From contig CAXSZX010000002.1 in NCBI GenBank assembly GCA_964242115.1, forward strand, positions 292,571 to 356,570: DNA of 64,000 nt. Direction: 5' to 3'. Each line of letters starts with the position of its first letter. Positions within the stretch are counted from its first letter, which is position 1. Of this stretch, positions 1-8,289 are shown piece by piece. The stretch comes from BOG-908 sp964242115 (lineage in GTDB: Bacteria > Pseudomonadota > Alphaproteobacteria > Acetobacterales > Acetobacteraceae). The notes beneath the pieces are model-generated. The model searched no databases. It worked only from the letters and a program-made list of their open reading frames with translations, and was not told the DNA's origin. Position numbers and translations under genes: made by a program.

Positions 1-1
1 G

Positions 2-1129
2 CTGCAGCGCCGCTCGCGTCATCGCCTGCAGGCGATCGAAAGGCGGCTGGAAATCCTTGCTGGCTTCCTACTCGTCTACCTCAACATCGACGAGGTGATC
101 AGGATCATACGTGAGGCAGACGATGCCAAGGCAGGCCTGATCGCCGCGTTCAAGCTCACCGACCTGCAAGCCGACTCCATCCTGAACATGCGCCTGCGCA
201 GCCTCCGTCGCCTGGAGGAGATGGAGATCAAAAAGGAACACAAAAATCTCAGCCGCGAAGGCCGCGACATCAACGCCCTGCTCGCCAGCGAGAAACTACG
301 CTGGGCCCGCATCACCGCGGAAATCGAGGAAACCCGCAAGCAGTTCGGCAGCGGACTTTTGGGCGCACGGCGGACCGAGCTGGGCACGGTGCCCGAGCCT
401 GTCGACATCACCAACATCGTTGCCATCGAACGCGAACCGATCACCGTGGTGCTCTCCGAACGGGGCTGGATCCGGGCCGTGCGCGGCCACGCGCTCGACG
501 GAGACGCGCAGAAATTCAAGGAAGGCGACAAGCTGCGCCTGTTGCTGCCGTGCCAGACGACAGACAAGCTGATCCTGATGGCCAGCAACGGCCGCTGCTA
601 CACGCTGCGCGCCGGCGAGCTGCCGCGTGGCCGCGGCGACGGCCAGGCGATCCGCGTCATGCTGGACATGACCAACCAAGATGAAGTTACCCACGTGTTC
701 GTCTGGTCGGATGCGCATCGCTACCTTGTCGCCAGCAGCGGCGGCCGCGGCTTCGTGGTGCCGGCCGAGGATCTGCTTGCAGAAAAACGCACTGGCAAAC
801 AGGTGCTCAACCTGCGCCCCAGCGAGGCCGCAAAAATCTGCGTGCAGGCCGACGGAGACCACGTCGCCGTCGTCGGTGAAAACCGCAAGCTGCTGGTCTT
901 CCCGCTGGACCAGGTGGCCGAACTCTCGCGCGGCCTGGGCGTCACCTTGCAACGCTACAAGGAAGGCGGGCTCGCCGACTTGAAGGTGTTCCGCTTGGCC
1001 GACGGACTGACTTGGCGCTCCGGCGAGCGCACGCGCACGGAAACAAACCTGCGCGAGTGGCTCGGCGAACGAGGCCAGGCCGGGCGTATGCCGCCGAACG
1101 GATTTCCGCGTTCAGGAATGTTCAAGTAG
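2..1129 (+). CDS. parC: DNA topoisomerase IV subunit A, C-terminal part (5' end outside window)
   Basis: The reading frame is open from the first bases and ends at TAG 1127-1129, so only the C-terminal ~375 residues are present. The start has the family pattern of the breakage-reunion domain end (RRSRHRLQAIERRLEIL, NIDEVIRIIRE, LTDLQADSILNMRLR, LRRLEEMEI), which in ParC precedes the beta-pinwheel domain. The rest shows pinwheel blade strands such as SERGWIRAVRGH, SNGRCYTLRAGELP and GGRGFVVPAEDLL. ParC with ParE decatenates daughter chromosomes. GyrA is the alternative; the short C-terminal domain without a clear GyrA box favours ParC. A palindromic repeat begins on the base after the stop codon. 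Confidence 0.9.
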   Translation: MQRRSRHRLQAIERRLEILAGFLLVYLNIDEVIRIIREADDAKAGLIAAFKLTDLQADSILNMRLRSLRRLEEMEIKKEHKNLSREGRDINALLASEKLRWARITAEIEETRKQFGSGLLGARRTELGTVPEPVDITNIVAIEREPITVVLSERGWIRAVRGHALDGDAQKFKEGDKLRLLLPCQTTDKLILMASNGRCYTLRAGELPRGRGDGQAIRVMLDMTNQDEVTHVFVWSDAHRYLVASSGGRGFVVPAEDLLAEKRTGKQVLNLRPSEAAKICVQADGDHVAVVGENRKLLVFPLDQVAELSRGLGVTLQRYKEGGLADLKVFRLADGLTWRSGERTRTETNLREWLGERGQAGRMPPNGFPRSGMFK

Positions 1130-1262
1130 GCAAGCAAAGTTTTGTTTTGCAGAGACGAAAAACTTCTCTTCCCAGAAGGCATATCGGGTAAAGCGTATCG
1201 TTCAGCTTCCCGCGACAGCGCTGACGAGTCTTTTTGCTTCTTTGTCTCGAAGAAGGCTTTGC
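1130..1262. repeat. Nested palindromic repeat, degenerate copy 1
   Basis: Starts at GCAAGC directly after the parC stop and ends with CGAAGAAGGCTTTGC beside the stop of the convergent amidohydrolase gene. The core motif CCGCGACAGC is intact but the arms have diverged. It could act as a bidirectional terminator between the two genes. Confidence 0.6.
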
Positions 1263-2651
1263 TTACTCATCGTTCTCCACCAACACCGATTTCCCGTCCC
1301 GCCTGTAGACAACACCACCCTTCATCACGAAGTCGACATGCTCGAACGCGCTCGAATCCTGCAACGGATTCGTCCGCACCGCCACCAGATCCGCGAACCG
1401 CCCGCTTTGCACAGTGCCCAGGCTCGCCGTCCGCCCCAGCAACTCCGCAGCCCGCCCCGTCGCCGCTCTGATCGCCTCGGCTGCCGACATGCCGTTGCCG
1501 ATCAACAGGCCGAACTCCATCGCGTGGTCGCCCTGTCCCAGATCGGTGCCGTAGGCGATCAGCACGCCGCTCTGCACTGCCAGTTGCAGGTTGCGCTTCG
1601 GCAGCAGGTCGTTGACCAGCTCCTTCGGCGCGGTTCCGGGGGACAGCATCTCCGGATGGTCGTGCGCGACCTTGTAGAACACGTCGTAGACTGACAGCGT
1701 CGGCACCAGGAACGTGCCGTGCGCACGCATCAGCGCGAAGGTCTGCGCCGTGGCAAACGACCCGTGCTCCACCGAATCCACGCCGGCGCGCACCGCGTTT
1801 TCGATCGCCGCGGCGGGGTAGATGTGCGCGGCAACCTTCATCCCCAGCGCGTGCGCCGTCTCCACCGCCGCGCGCATCTCGTCGTCGGTCATCAGTTGCG
1901 CGCGCGGATCGTCGCCGCTGGACGCAATGCCGCCAGACGGCATGATCTTGATCAGGTCCGCCCCGCGTCTGCGATGTTCACGCACCCGCAGGCGCGCCTG
2001 CTCCGGCGTGTCGGCAATCCCATTGTCCCAGCCAGCATGGTTCAGCCCCGGGTCCAGCCCGTCATGCGGGTCGCCATGGCCGCCGGTCGGTCCCAGAGGC
2101 TCCAGCGAGACCATCAGCCGCGGCCCCGCCACCTTACCGCTGTCGATCGCGTCGCGCAGCGCCACCGTGTCGTCGCCGCCGCCCACGTCGCGCGCGCTGG
2201 TGAACCCTTTCTGCAGCATCTGGCGCGCAAACACTGCGCCGTCGAACGCGCGGTCAAGGACCGTGTGGGTCAGCGCATACTCCGTCTCGTTGCCCTGCCC
2301 CGGCAACCGGCTGCCGATATGCACGTGGCAGTCGATGAAGCCCGGCATCACCGTTTCGGCGGACAAATCCACCAGGTCAGCGCCGTCCGGCACCACGCGG
2401 CCGGACTGCACACCGGTTATCTTGCCGTCATGCACCAGGATGGAAACGCCGGTCCGCGGCGGCGCGCCGGTGCCGTCGATCAGCGTGCCGGCCAGTATGA
2501 CCGTGTCTGACGCATGCGCGCTTGAACACATCAGCAAGAGAAAGAAAGCAGTTGTTTTTTGAAAGGTAGAATTAAACTCTCGTTTCCTTGATCGCACGCT
2601 GCAGGCTCCTCCGCTACAGCAGGACAAAAACTTTTTTGCTTGCCCGCTCAT
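1263..2651 (-). CDS. Secreted imidazolonepropionase-like amidohydrolase
   Basis: A metal-dependent hydrolase of the amidohydrolase superfamily. Visible family features are the N-terminal beta-sandwich strand (TVILAGTLIDGTG), the metal-binding HxH in MPGFIDCHVHIGS, later His residues in VAAHIYPAAAIE and DSVEHGSF, and the metal Asp in YGTDLGQGDHAMEF. Substrate cannot be told; relatives include prolidase-like and imidazolonepropionase-like enzymes. The start is uncertain. ATG 2649-2651 overlaps the asnB stop and gives a leader in which a repeat-encoded stretch (FQKTTAFFLLLMCSSAHA) looks like a signal peptide. An internal ATG at 2529-2531 would leave it cytoplasmic. If the first start is right, the repeat supplies the secretion signal. 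Confidence 0.8.
   Translation of the reverse strand: MSGQAKKFLSCCSGGACSVRSRKREFNSTFQKTTAFFLLLMCSSAHASDTVILAGTLIDGTGAPPRTGVSILVHDGKITGVQSGRVVPDGADLVDLSAETVMPGFIDCHVHIGSRLPGQGNETEYALTHTVLDRAFDGAVFARQMLQKGFTSARDVGGGDDTVALRDAIDSGKVAGPRLMVSLEPLGPTGGHGDPHDGLDPGLNHAGWDNGIADTPEQARLRVREHRRRGADLIKIMPSGGIASSGDDPRAQLMTDDEMRAAVETAHALGMKVAAHIYPAAAIENAVRAGVDSVEHGSFATAQTFALMRAHGTFLVPTLSVYDVFYKVAHDHPEMLSPGTAPKELVNDLLPKRNLQLAVQSGVLIAYGTDLGQGDHAMEFGLLIGNGMSAAEAIRAATGRAAELLGRTASLGTVQSGRFADLVAVRTNPLQDSSAFEHVDFVMKGGVVYRRDGKSVLVENDE
2534..2645. repeat. Nested palindromic repeat, degenerate copy 2
   Basis: Left arm GCAGTTGTTTTTTGAAAG and right arm AAAAACTTTTTTGCTTGC are recognisable while the core has decayed. It overlaps the putative leader of the amidohydrolase and stops three bases from the asnB stop codon. 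Confidence 0.6.
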
Positions 2652-4408
2652 CCTCCGATTACCTCCTCCAAACTCCCCTCCCCCGGCAACCCCAACACGT
2701 GCGCCCGATGCCAAAGCGCGTAAAACAACAGCACCCAGGCCGCCATTCCCTCCCGCTTGCCCGCCGCCGCACGAAACAACGCTTCCACCCGCACCGGCTT
2801 GGCTATCTCCGCCACGCCCGGCTGCCGCGCCACCAGCTGTCCCAGCCTTGCCCCGTCCTGCGCGATCCACGCTCCTACCGGCACGGTAAACCCCTGCTTC
2901 GGCGCGAACGGCCGCGCCGCCGGCATCGCCCCTTCCAGCCAGCGCCGCAGCAGATATTTGCCTCGCCCGCCGCGCACCTTGAGCACGTCCGGCAGGCGGA
3001 ACCCCGCCTCCGTCACCGCCCGGTCGAGCAGCGGCGTGCGGCCTTCCACGCCGTGCGCCATCAGGCAGCGGTCCAGCTTGGTCAGCAGGTCGTGCGGCAG
3101 CCAGTCCTCCATGTCGGTGGCCTGTGCCACTTGCAGGCGGGTGCGACCGGGCAGGCTGGCCTGCGCCTCGGCCGCGGCCAGGCCGTCGCGCCAGGCGGCA
3201 GGCGGCGCGCGCAGCACGTCCAGCCCGTCGAACGTGCCGCGGGCGCGCATGATCCGCCCGCCCAGCCACCAGCTGCGCATGGCGCTTCGGTAACGGCCGT
3301 AGCCGCCGAACACCTCGTCGCCGCCCTCGCCGGACAGCACCACCTTCACGTCCTGCCGCGCCCGTTGGGCGAGGAACCAGGTGGGAATGATCGCGTAGTC
3401 GGCCGCCGGGTCGTCGACGCAGGCCACGATCTTCGGCAAATGCGCCCACACCATCTCGCGGCTGATCAGCACCGTTTCGTGCCGCGCGCCCACAGCGTTC
3501 GCCATCGCACCGGCCGCCGCGCGTTCGTCGGCGGCACCGCGCACGTCGAAGCCTGCGGTGTAGGCTAGCACCGGTCGTGGATTGAGCCGCGCCATGCAGG
3601 CCAGCACGGCGGCGCTGTCGATGCCGCCGGAGAGGAACATCCCGTACGGCACGTCGCTGCGCTGGTGCATCTCCACGCTGTCCATCAGCGCGCGGTCCAA
3701 CCGGGCCAGCGCGTCCGCCTCGGCAATCTCCTCGGGCGGTCCGGCCGGCAGGGCGGCAACCCGGCTGCGGTCCACCAGTCTGCCGTCGGCAAAACGCAAG
3801 CTCTCGCCTGGCAAAACGCGGAATATTCCGGGGAAGATCGTCTCCGCGCCGCAGGTGAACTGCATCTGCAGCAGCTCGTCACGCGCAGCACGGCGCAAGT
3901 CGCGCGGCGCTAGGCCGGCCGCCAGCAGCGCCTGCGGCTCGGAGGCGAACGCCACGCCGCCGCCCGCATACGTCCAATACAGCGGCTTAATGCCGAACGG
4001 GTCGCGCGTCAGCGTCAGCGTGCGTCCGGCACGGTCGTGGATGGCGATGGCGAACATGCCGCGCAGATGTCGTGCGTAACCGTCCGGATCGGCGGCAGAC
4101 ATGTGCAGCGGCGGCTCGCAGTCGCTGCGACTCTCGAACGCGGTGCCATCCATGCCGGCGCGCAACTCAACGTGGTTGTATATCTCGCCGTTTGCAATCA
4201 GCGAGCGTGAAGCTGCATGAAACGGTTGCGCGCCGCCCTGCAGGTCGATGATCGCCAGCCGCAGATGCAGCAGCGCAGACTGCCCGAACACCGCGCTGCC
4301 GCTGCCGTCCGGTCCGCGGTGGCTCATTGCACGCGTCAGGCTGTCGAGCACGCCGGGTTCCGGCGGCGGCGCGTCCTGGGCAAGGGCTATGCCGGCGATG
4401 CCGCACAT
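2648..4408 (-). CDS. asnB: Asparagine synthase (glutamine-hydrolysing)
   Basis: 586 residues, the usual length of class B asparagine synthases. The N-terminal Ntn amidotransferase domain starts MCGIAGIAL with the catalytic Cys2, followed by MSHRGPDGSG and the LTRDPFGIKPLYW motif. The C-terminal synthetase domain has the PP-loop FLSGGIDSAAVL and GEGGDEVFGGYGRYR. It transfers glutamine ammonia to an aspartyl-AMP or a similar acyl adenylate. It is transcribed after two glycosyltransferases and a zinc deacylase, so a role in amidating a cell-surface sugar or peptide is possible; plain asparagine synthesis is equally possible. The stop overlaps the possible start of the amidohydrolase gene. Confidence 0.93.
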   Translation of the reverse strand: MCGIAGIALAQDAPPPEPGVLDSLTRAMSHRGPDGSGSAVFGQSALLHLRLAIIDLQGGAQPFHAASRSLIANGEIYNHVELRAGMDGTAFESRSDCEPPLHMSAADPDGYARHLRGMFAIAIHDRAGRTLTLTRDPFGIKPLYWTYAGGGVAFASEPQALLAAGLAPRDLRRAARDELLQMQFTCGAETIFPGIFRVLPGESLRFADGRLVDRSRVAALPAGPPEEIAEADALARLDRALMDSVEMHQRSDVPYGMFLSGGIDSAAVLACMARLNPRPVLAYTAGFDVRGAADERAAAGAMANAVGARHETVLISREMVWAHLPKIVACVDDPAADYAIIPTWFLAQRARQDVKVVLSGEGGDEVFGGYGRYRSAMRSWWLGGRIMRARGTFDGLDVLRAPPAAWRDGLAAAEAQASLPGRTRLQVAQATDMEDWLPHDLLTKLDRCLMAHGVEGRTPLLDRAVTEAGFRLPDVLKVRGGRGKYLLRRWLEGAMPAARPFAPKQGFTVPVGAWIAQDGARLGQLVARQPGVAEIAKPVRVEALFRAAAGKREGMAAWVLLFYALWHRAHVLGLPGEGSLEEVIGG

Positions 4409-4427
4409 CAGCAGGCACTCGAAGCGA

Positions 4428-4574
4428 GGCAGGCAGTTCTTTTTTTATAAAAGGAACCAAACAACTTTTGTCTCCTGGAGGCGCGCCAGGATGAAACACG
4501 TCGTCTCAGCCGTCCGCGACAGCCGCAGCAAAAGCTTTTTGCTTCTTCTGCTCGAAAAAGAAGGCCTTGCTTTC
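4428..4574. repeat. Nested palindromic repeat, copy 3
   Basis: Full-length copy between the glycosyltransferase stop (4581) and the asnB start (4408). Left arm is of the GTTC type (GGCAGTTCTTTTTTT), right arm of the CTTC type (AAAAGCTTTTTGCTTCTTC), so the two arms are not strict complements. Core reads GTCCGCGACAGCCG. Confidence 0.85.
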
Positions 4575-4580
4575 TACGTG

Positions 4581-5648
4581 TCATGCCGTCTGACACACCA
4601 AGCCAGCACCCCGCGCAAGCCCATCCGAGCGAGGCTTCTCCAACCCCGCCAGCACCTCCTGCCAACGCGCCACCACCGGCGCTTCGGCATACACCGCGTC
4701 GAAGCGTGCCCGCGCCGCTGCCACCATTGCCTCTGCCTGCGCCGGACGCTGCAGCACGCCCTCGATTCCCGCGGCAAGCGCGATCGCACTCTCTCCCGCC
4801 ACCAGCACCCCGGTGCGGCCGCTCTCGATCAGCGCGCGCGGCCCATCGGCCATGCTCGCCACCACCGGCCGCCGCGCGGAAAACGCCTCCAGCACCACGT
4901 TGCCCAGCGGCTCGCTGCGGCTAGGGCAGACCAGCACGTCGCAGGCGGCCAGCAGCGCCGCCGTGTCGGTGCGCCAACCCAGGAAGTGCACCCGCGCCGC
5001 CACCCCCGCGTGGGACGCCAGCCGCTGCAGCCCCACCCGCTCTGCCCCCTCGCCGGCGATCGCCAGGTGCACCCCCGGTAGCCGGCTCACCGCCCCGATC
5101 AGCAGGTCGAACCCCTTGTTGCGGTGCAGCCGCCCCATCGCCAGCACCACGCGGGCTCCTGCCGGCACCGGCAGCACCGCCGGCGCCGAACCGGCCAAGT
5201 CGGGCGCAAAATTCGGCAACAGGTGGACGCGCTCCGCCGGAAACCCGCGCGCCGTGATCCAGTCCACCATGGCCTGCGTGTTGCCGGCCAAGTGGTCGCA
5301 CCGGGCGAACTGCCGCAGGTCGTAATAGCCCCCCAGCCGCCCCAGCAGCACCCACGGCCCGGTCGGCGCGAACCGCGCGGCGCGGCCCATCCAGGCCACC
5401 GCCACGCGCGGCGCAAACGCCCGCATGCTACGACCCGCCCGCCAGCGCGTCAGCAGGTCCGCCCGCCCGCCGAACCCGAGCTGCACCGGTGCCAGGCCGG
5501 CAGCTTCCAGGCGCGCGGCGCGGGCGGCGTTGCGGCGGATGATCGGCAACACCTCGTCGCCGGCGCGGGCCAGGGCAGCGCACAGGCGCTCGTAGAACAG
5601 CTCGGCACCGCCGACCTCTGCGCCGGCCAGCAGGTGGGCGAGCTTCAC
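4581..5648 (-). CDS. Glycosyltransferase family 4 (GT-B fold)
   Basis: About 355 residues. The N-terminal acceptor domain begins VKLAHLLAGAEVGGAELFYERL, typical of GT4. The C-terminal donor domain has the strand VVLAMGRLHRNKGFDLLIGA, the LGWRTDTAALLAACDVLVCPS segment and SRSEPLGNVVLEAFSARRPVVAS, which holds the nucleotide-sugar binding EX7E-like site. It likely adds a sugar to a lipopolysaccharide or exopolysaccharide precursor in the cytoplasm. GTG 5646-5648 is chosen because the frame upstream is repeat-encoded (KEELLAFPG); no strong ribosome binding site supports it. It is in line with the GT9, deacylase and asnB genes. Confidence 0.85.
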   Translation of the reverse strand: MKLAHLLAGAEVGGAELFYERLCAALARAGDEVLPIIRRNAARAARLEAAGLAPVQLGFGGRADLLTRWRAGRSMRAFAPRVAVAWMGRAARFAPTGPWVLLGRLGGYYDLRQFARCDHLAGNTQAMVDWITARGFPAERVHLLPNFAPDLAGSAPAVLPVPAGARVVLAMGRLHRNKGFDLLIGAVSRLPGVHLAIAGEGAERVGLQRLASHAGVAARVHFLGWRTDTAALLAACDVLVCPSRSEPLGNVVLEAFSARRPVVASMADGPRALIESGRTGVLVAGESAIALAAGIEGVLQRPAQAEAMVAAARARFDAVYAEAPVVARWQEVLAGLEKPRSDGLARGAGLVCQTA

Positions 5649-5667
5649 GGGGCGGAGCCCGGGAAAG

Positions 5668-5752
5668 GCAAGCAGTTCTTCTTTGAAAGAACGCACCGAA
5701 AAACTTTTGGTCCTGTCAGGTGTGCCGGGTTGCAATTTGTTGTCTCAGCCGT
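5668..5752. repeat. Nested palindromic repeat, left half only (copy 4)
   Basis: Reads GCAAGCAGTTCTTCTTTGAA and ends with the core remnant GTCTCAGCCGTCC. The right arm is missing, so this is a truncated copy. Confidence 0.65.
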
Positions 5753-6023
5753 CCAGCGCCTCACACGTCGAGGTGCTTGCAAGACAGGCCGTGGTGACGA
5801 GGCCTGCGTACGCCAGCGCACATCGGAGCGTAACGGCCTGCCGCTTCCCCGTGTTGTTTCGCTCCGTGCTGGCCAGTACGTAAGCTTCACGTCGCGAGGT
5901 ACCTGCAGAACTCGACCTGGTGAGTCGGCTGGCATGCGTTTGCGAGCACCGGAGCGGACCGGCTTGCCCGCACTATTGGTCTCATTGGGCAAGTCGCTAC
6001 TTCAAGGCCGTGAGCACCGGAGC

Positions 6024-6113
6024 GTCGTGCGCGTAGCACGCTTACGCATGACAGTCGTGCGCGTAGCACGCTTACGCATGACAGTCGTGCGCGTAGCACG
6101 CTTAGGCATGACA
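6024..6113. repeat. Tandem repeat, three 30-bp units
   Basis: Three head-to-tail copies start at 6024, 6054 and 6084. Units one and two are identical and unit three has a single change (CTTACG to CTTAGG). Each unit contains the small palindrome CGTGCGCGTAGCACG. There are no spacers between units. Confidence 0.95.
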
Positions 6114-6158
6114 AACGTGCATCAGACGCCAGCCAGGGCAAATTTGGCAAACACCTCG

Positions 6159-7112
6159 TCATGCCAGCGCTGCCGTTACATGCCGCCCATCCCGCACCAG
6201 CAGGTCCAGCGCCGCCCGCAACGCCACCTCCATCGGCAACCGATCCATCGGCGCATGCCCTTCCGGCCCGTCCGCCAGCGCCACCGCGGTGCACCTGCCG
6301 GCGGGCGCGTACTCGCTCGCCGGCGTCGGCCCGAACAACCCCAAGGTTGGCGTGCCCGCCGCTGCCGCCAGGTGCATCAGCCCGGAATCATTGCCCACGA
6401 ACAGCGCGCAGGCAGCCAGGCAGGCGGCAGTCTCCGGCAGGCTCAGCCGTCCCACCGCATCCACCGCGCCCGGCAGCGCCCGCAGCACCGGCGCCGCCCA
6501 GCCCAGCTCCTGCGCCCCCGGCCCGCCGAACACCACGAAGCGTGCCCCCGGCAAGCGCCGCTCCAGGCCACGCGCGAGTGCCACGAAGCGCTCCGCCGGC
6601 CAGATCTTGCCGGCCCAATTGGCCGTCGGCCCCAAGCCCACCACCGGCCCCTCACCCGCCAGCAGCACCGCGGCCCGCGCTCTGTCCTCTGCAACGGTCC
6701 ACATTACCGGCGCCGGCGGTGTGGCCAGCCCGAGCGTGCCGGCCAGGTGCCCCAGCCGGTGGCCCGGCCGGCGCCCGCCGCGCATGATCGCCCGCCGCCG
6801 CGCCAGCAGCACCAGGCTCAACCCCGAGCCCCGCAGGTCCACCACCAGGTCCCAAACGCGGGCGGCCACCTGCCGCCACAACGCCAGCCAGTGCAGGTCG
6901 TAACGGCGCTTGTCCACCACGATCACCCGGTCCAGCCCCGGCAGCCGGCTGAACAATCCTGCCGCCACCGGCCCGCACGCCACGGTGAAGCGGGCGCCCG
7001 GATAGGTGCGCGCCAGGTGGTCCAGCAGCCCGGTGGACAGCACCGCGTCGCCCAGGCGCGTGGCGGTGATGAACAGCACCCGCGCGCCTCGCGGGGACTG
7101 CGGCACCGCCAT
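6159..7112 (-). CDS. Glycosyltransferase family 9 (heptosyltransferase-like)
   Basis: 317 residues. The N-terminus ARVLFITATRLGDAVLSTGLLD is the GT9 pattern (heptosyltransferase I/II, WaaF/WaaC type), followed by DLVVDLRGSGLSL. The C-terminal domain has GPTANWAGKIWPAERF, ARFVVFGGPGAQEL and the nucleotide-sugar motif FVGNDSGLMHLAAAAGTPTLGLFGPT. It transfers a heptose or similar sugar to the lipopolysaccharide core. ATG 7110-7112 lies six bases after the stop of the deacylase gene, so the two are co-transcribed. GT9 also includes enzymes for O-antigen or glycoprotein sugars, so the exact acceptor is unknown. Confidence 0.88.
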   Translation of the reverse strand: MAVPQSPRGARVLFITATRLGDAVLSTGLLDHLARTYPGARFTVACGPVAAGLFSRLPGLDRVIVVDKRRYDLHWLALWRQVAARVWDLVVDLRGSGLSLVLLARRRAIMRGGRRPGHRLGHLAGTLGLATPPAPVMWTVAEDRARAAVLLAGEGPVVGLGPTANWAGKIWPAERFVALARGLERRLPGARFVVFGGPGAQELGWAAPVLRALPGAVDAVGRLSLPETAACLAACALFVGNDSGLMHLAAAAGTPTLGLFGPTPASEYAPAGRCTAVALADGPEGHAPMDRLPMEVALRAALDLLVRDGRHVTAALA

Positions 7113-7117
7113 CCCGC

Positions 7118-8092
7118 TCAGGCGAACCGCGCCAGGCGCACGGCCGTGTGGCCGCGGCTGGGGCGCAGGCTGGGCATCACCAGCAGGCAGTCGTCGTGCG
7201 GCGTGCGTATTTCGGTGATGCCGTCCATGGCGATCAGCGTGTCGCGCCGCGCTACCACGTCGCCGCCGCGGAACGGCTGCACGAAGCTGAAGCCGCCCGT
7301 CGCCGCCGTGATGGCGACCGTCACTTCGGCAAAGCGTGCCGCATCGGGCGCCGCTGCCCGCCCACCCGCCTGCCTCTCGGCCAGTCCGGTGGCCGCCAGC
7401 ACGCCGCCGATCGCCGCCTCCATCACCCCCACCGTCTCCGCCCGCCAATGCTGCCCCGCCTCCACCAGCACGGCCACCGGCTTGGCCGCCGCGTCCACGA
7501 ACGGCGCGTAGTCGATCAGCCGCCGGCCGCTGGCATGGCCGTGGTCGGCCACCACCATCGACGGTGTGCCAAGCCCGCAAGCCATTGCCCGGCCCTTCGC
7601 CGTGGGGCCGCTCAGGATCAGCGGCTCGGACGGCCACAGCATCGAATGCAGGTCCAGCAACACGTCCGCCGAGTCGATCACCGGCCGCACGGCCCGCGCG
7701 CGTACGAGCTCCAGCGACGTGCGCGAGGCGGCCAGTTCTGGCTCGTCCCAAAGCCGGTTCATGTCCTCGTCCACATAGCGCGAGGCGGTTGGCTGGGCGG
7801 GGTCGAACCGGTCGTAGGCATCGAGGTTGACGAGCCCGACCGTAAGCCGGCCACACAGCGGCGCCGGCGAGGCTGCCAGCAGCCGGTCGAGTGCCACCGC
7901 GCCGGCAATCTCGTTGCCGTGCACCAGCGCCGTCAACACCACGTGCGGGCCGGGCCGGGCCGCCTTGAACTGCCAGAAGCCAGGCAGCCCGAAATTGCCG
8001 GCCCGCCAGCGCGAGAGGTCGGGCGCTTCGAAATCTACCTGGAATTCTGGCAGGGATGCGGCCTGGGCGCATGTGGCCGTCTCCTGCGTCAC
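7118..8092 (-). CDS. Succinylglutamate desuccinylase/aspartoacylase family zinc hydrolase
   Basis: 324 residues, M14-like zinc hydrolase fold. Zinc ligands are visible as ALVHGNEIAGAVAL (HxxE) and VLLDLHSM (the later His). VAVLVEAGQHW carries the family Glu-Ala-Gly-x-His segment near the active site. The C-terminal part (TGGFSFVQPFRGGDVVARRDTLI) matches the biotinyl-lipoyl-like beta barrel of AstE/AspA proteins. It should cleave an N-acyl amide of an amino acid or amino sugar. It is the first gene of the minus-strand run leading into GT9, GT4 and asnB, which makes an envelope-sugar role possible but unproven. Confidence 0.85.
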   Translation of the reverse strand: MTQETATCAQAASLPEFQVDFEAPDLSRWRAGNFGLPGFWQFKAARPGPHVVLTALVHGNEIAGAVALDRLLAASPAPLCGRLTVGLVNLDAYDRFDPAQPTASRYVDEDMNRLWDEPELAASRTSLELVRARAVRPVIDSADVLLDLHSMLWPSEPLILSGPTAKGRAMACGLGTPSMVVADHGHASGRRLIDYAPFVDAAAKPVAVLVEAGQHWRAETVGVMEAAIGGVLAATGLAERQAGGRAAAPDAARFAEVTVAITAATGGFSFVQPFRGGDVVARRDTLIAMDGITEIRTPHDDCLLVMPSLRPSRGHTAVRLARFA

Positions 8093-8160
8093 GCCTGCTC
8101 CGCTCCTTGTCGCCTTGCGTGCAATCTATACGCGGCGGCGGGTTCGGCAAATCGGGCGAA

Positions 8161-8289
8161 GGCAAAGCCTGCTTTTCTGAAGATATGAAGCAAAAGACTT
8201 CTGATTCCGCTGTCGCGGACCCACCCGGCGAACGCGCGACAGCGGAGGCAGAGGTTTCTAAGTTCTTTTTTCAAAAAAGAACCGCTTGG
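8161..8289. repeat. Nested palindromic repeat, copy 5
   Basis: Starts GGCAAAGCCTGCTTTTCTGAAG and ends CAAAAAAGAACCGCTTGG, one base before the stop of the enoyl-CoA hydratase gene. The core contains both GCTGTCGCGGAC and GCGCGACAGCGG, showing that the core too is an inverted repeat. Confidence 0.8.

Larger units (their letters stand above)
5649..6158. other. Intergenic region with half a repeat and a triplicated 30-mer
   Basis: About 510 bases between the two glycosyltransferase genes. Apart from one palindrome arm (5668-5752) and three tandem 30-mers (6024-6113) I see no gene. Short open frames here have no recognisable domain. Confidence 0.6.

Noticed and set aside
6024..6113. Possible CRISPR array
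   Set aside because: The 30-mers are directly adjacent with no spacers, only three units exist, and no cas gene is present.
5124..7511. A 795-codon plus-strand open frame and similar long frames at 2588-3568, 22235-23920 and 60134-60910
   Set aside because: They run opposite to or out of frame with well-supported genes, are rich in Arg/Pro/His as expected from GC-rich shadow frames, and have no recognisable domain.
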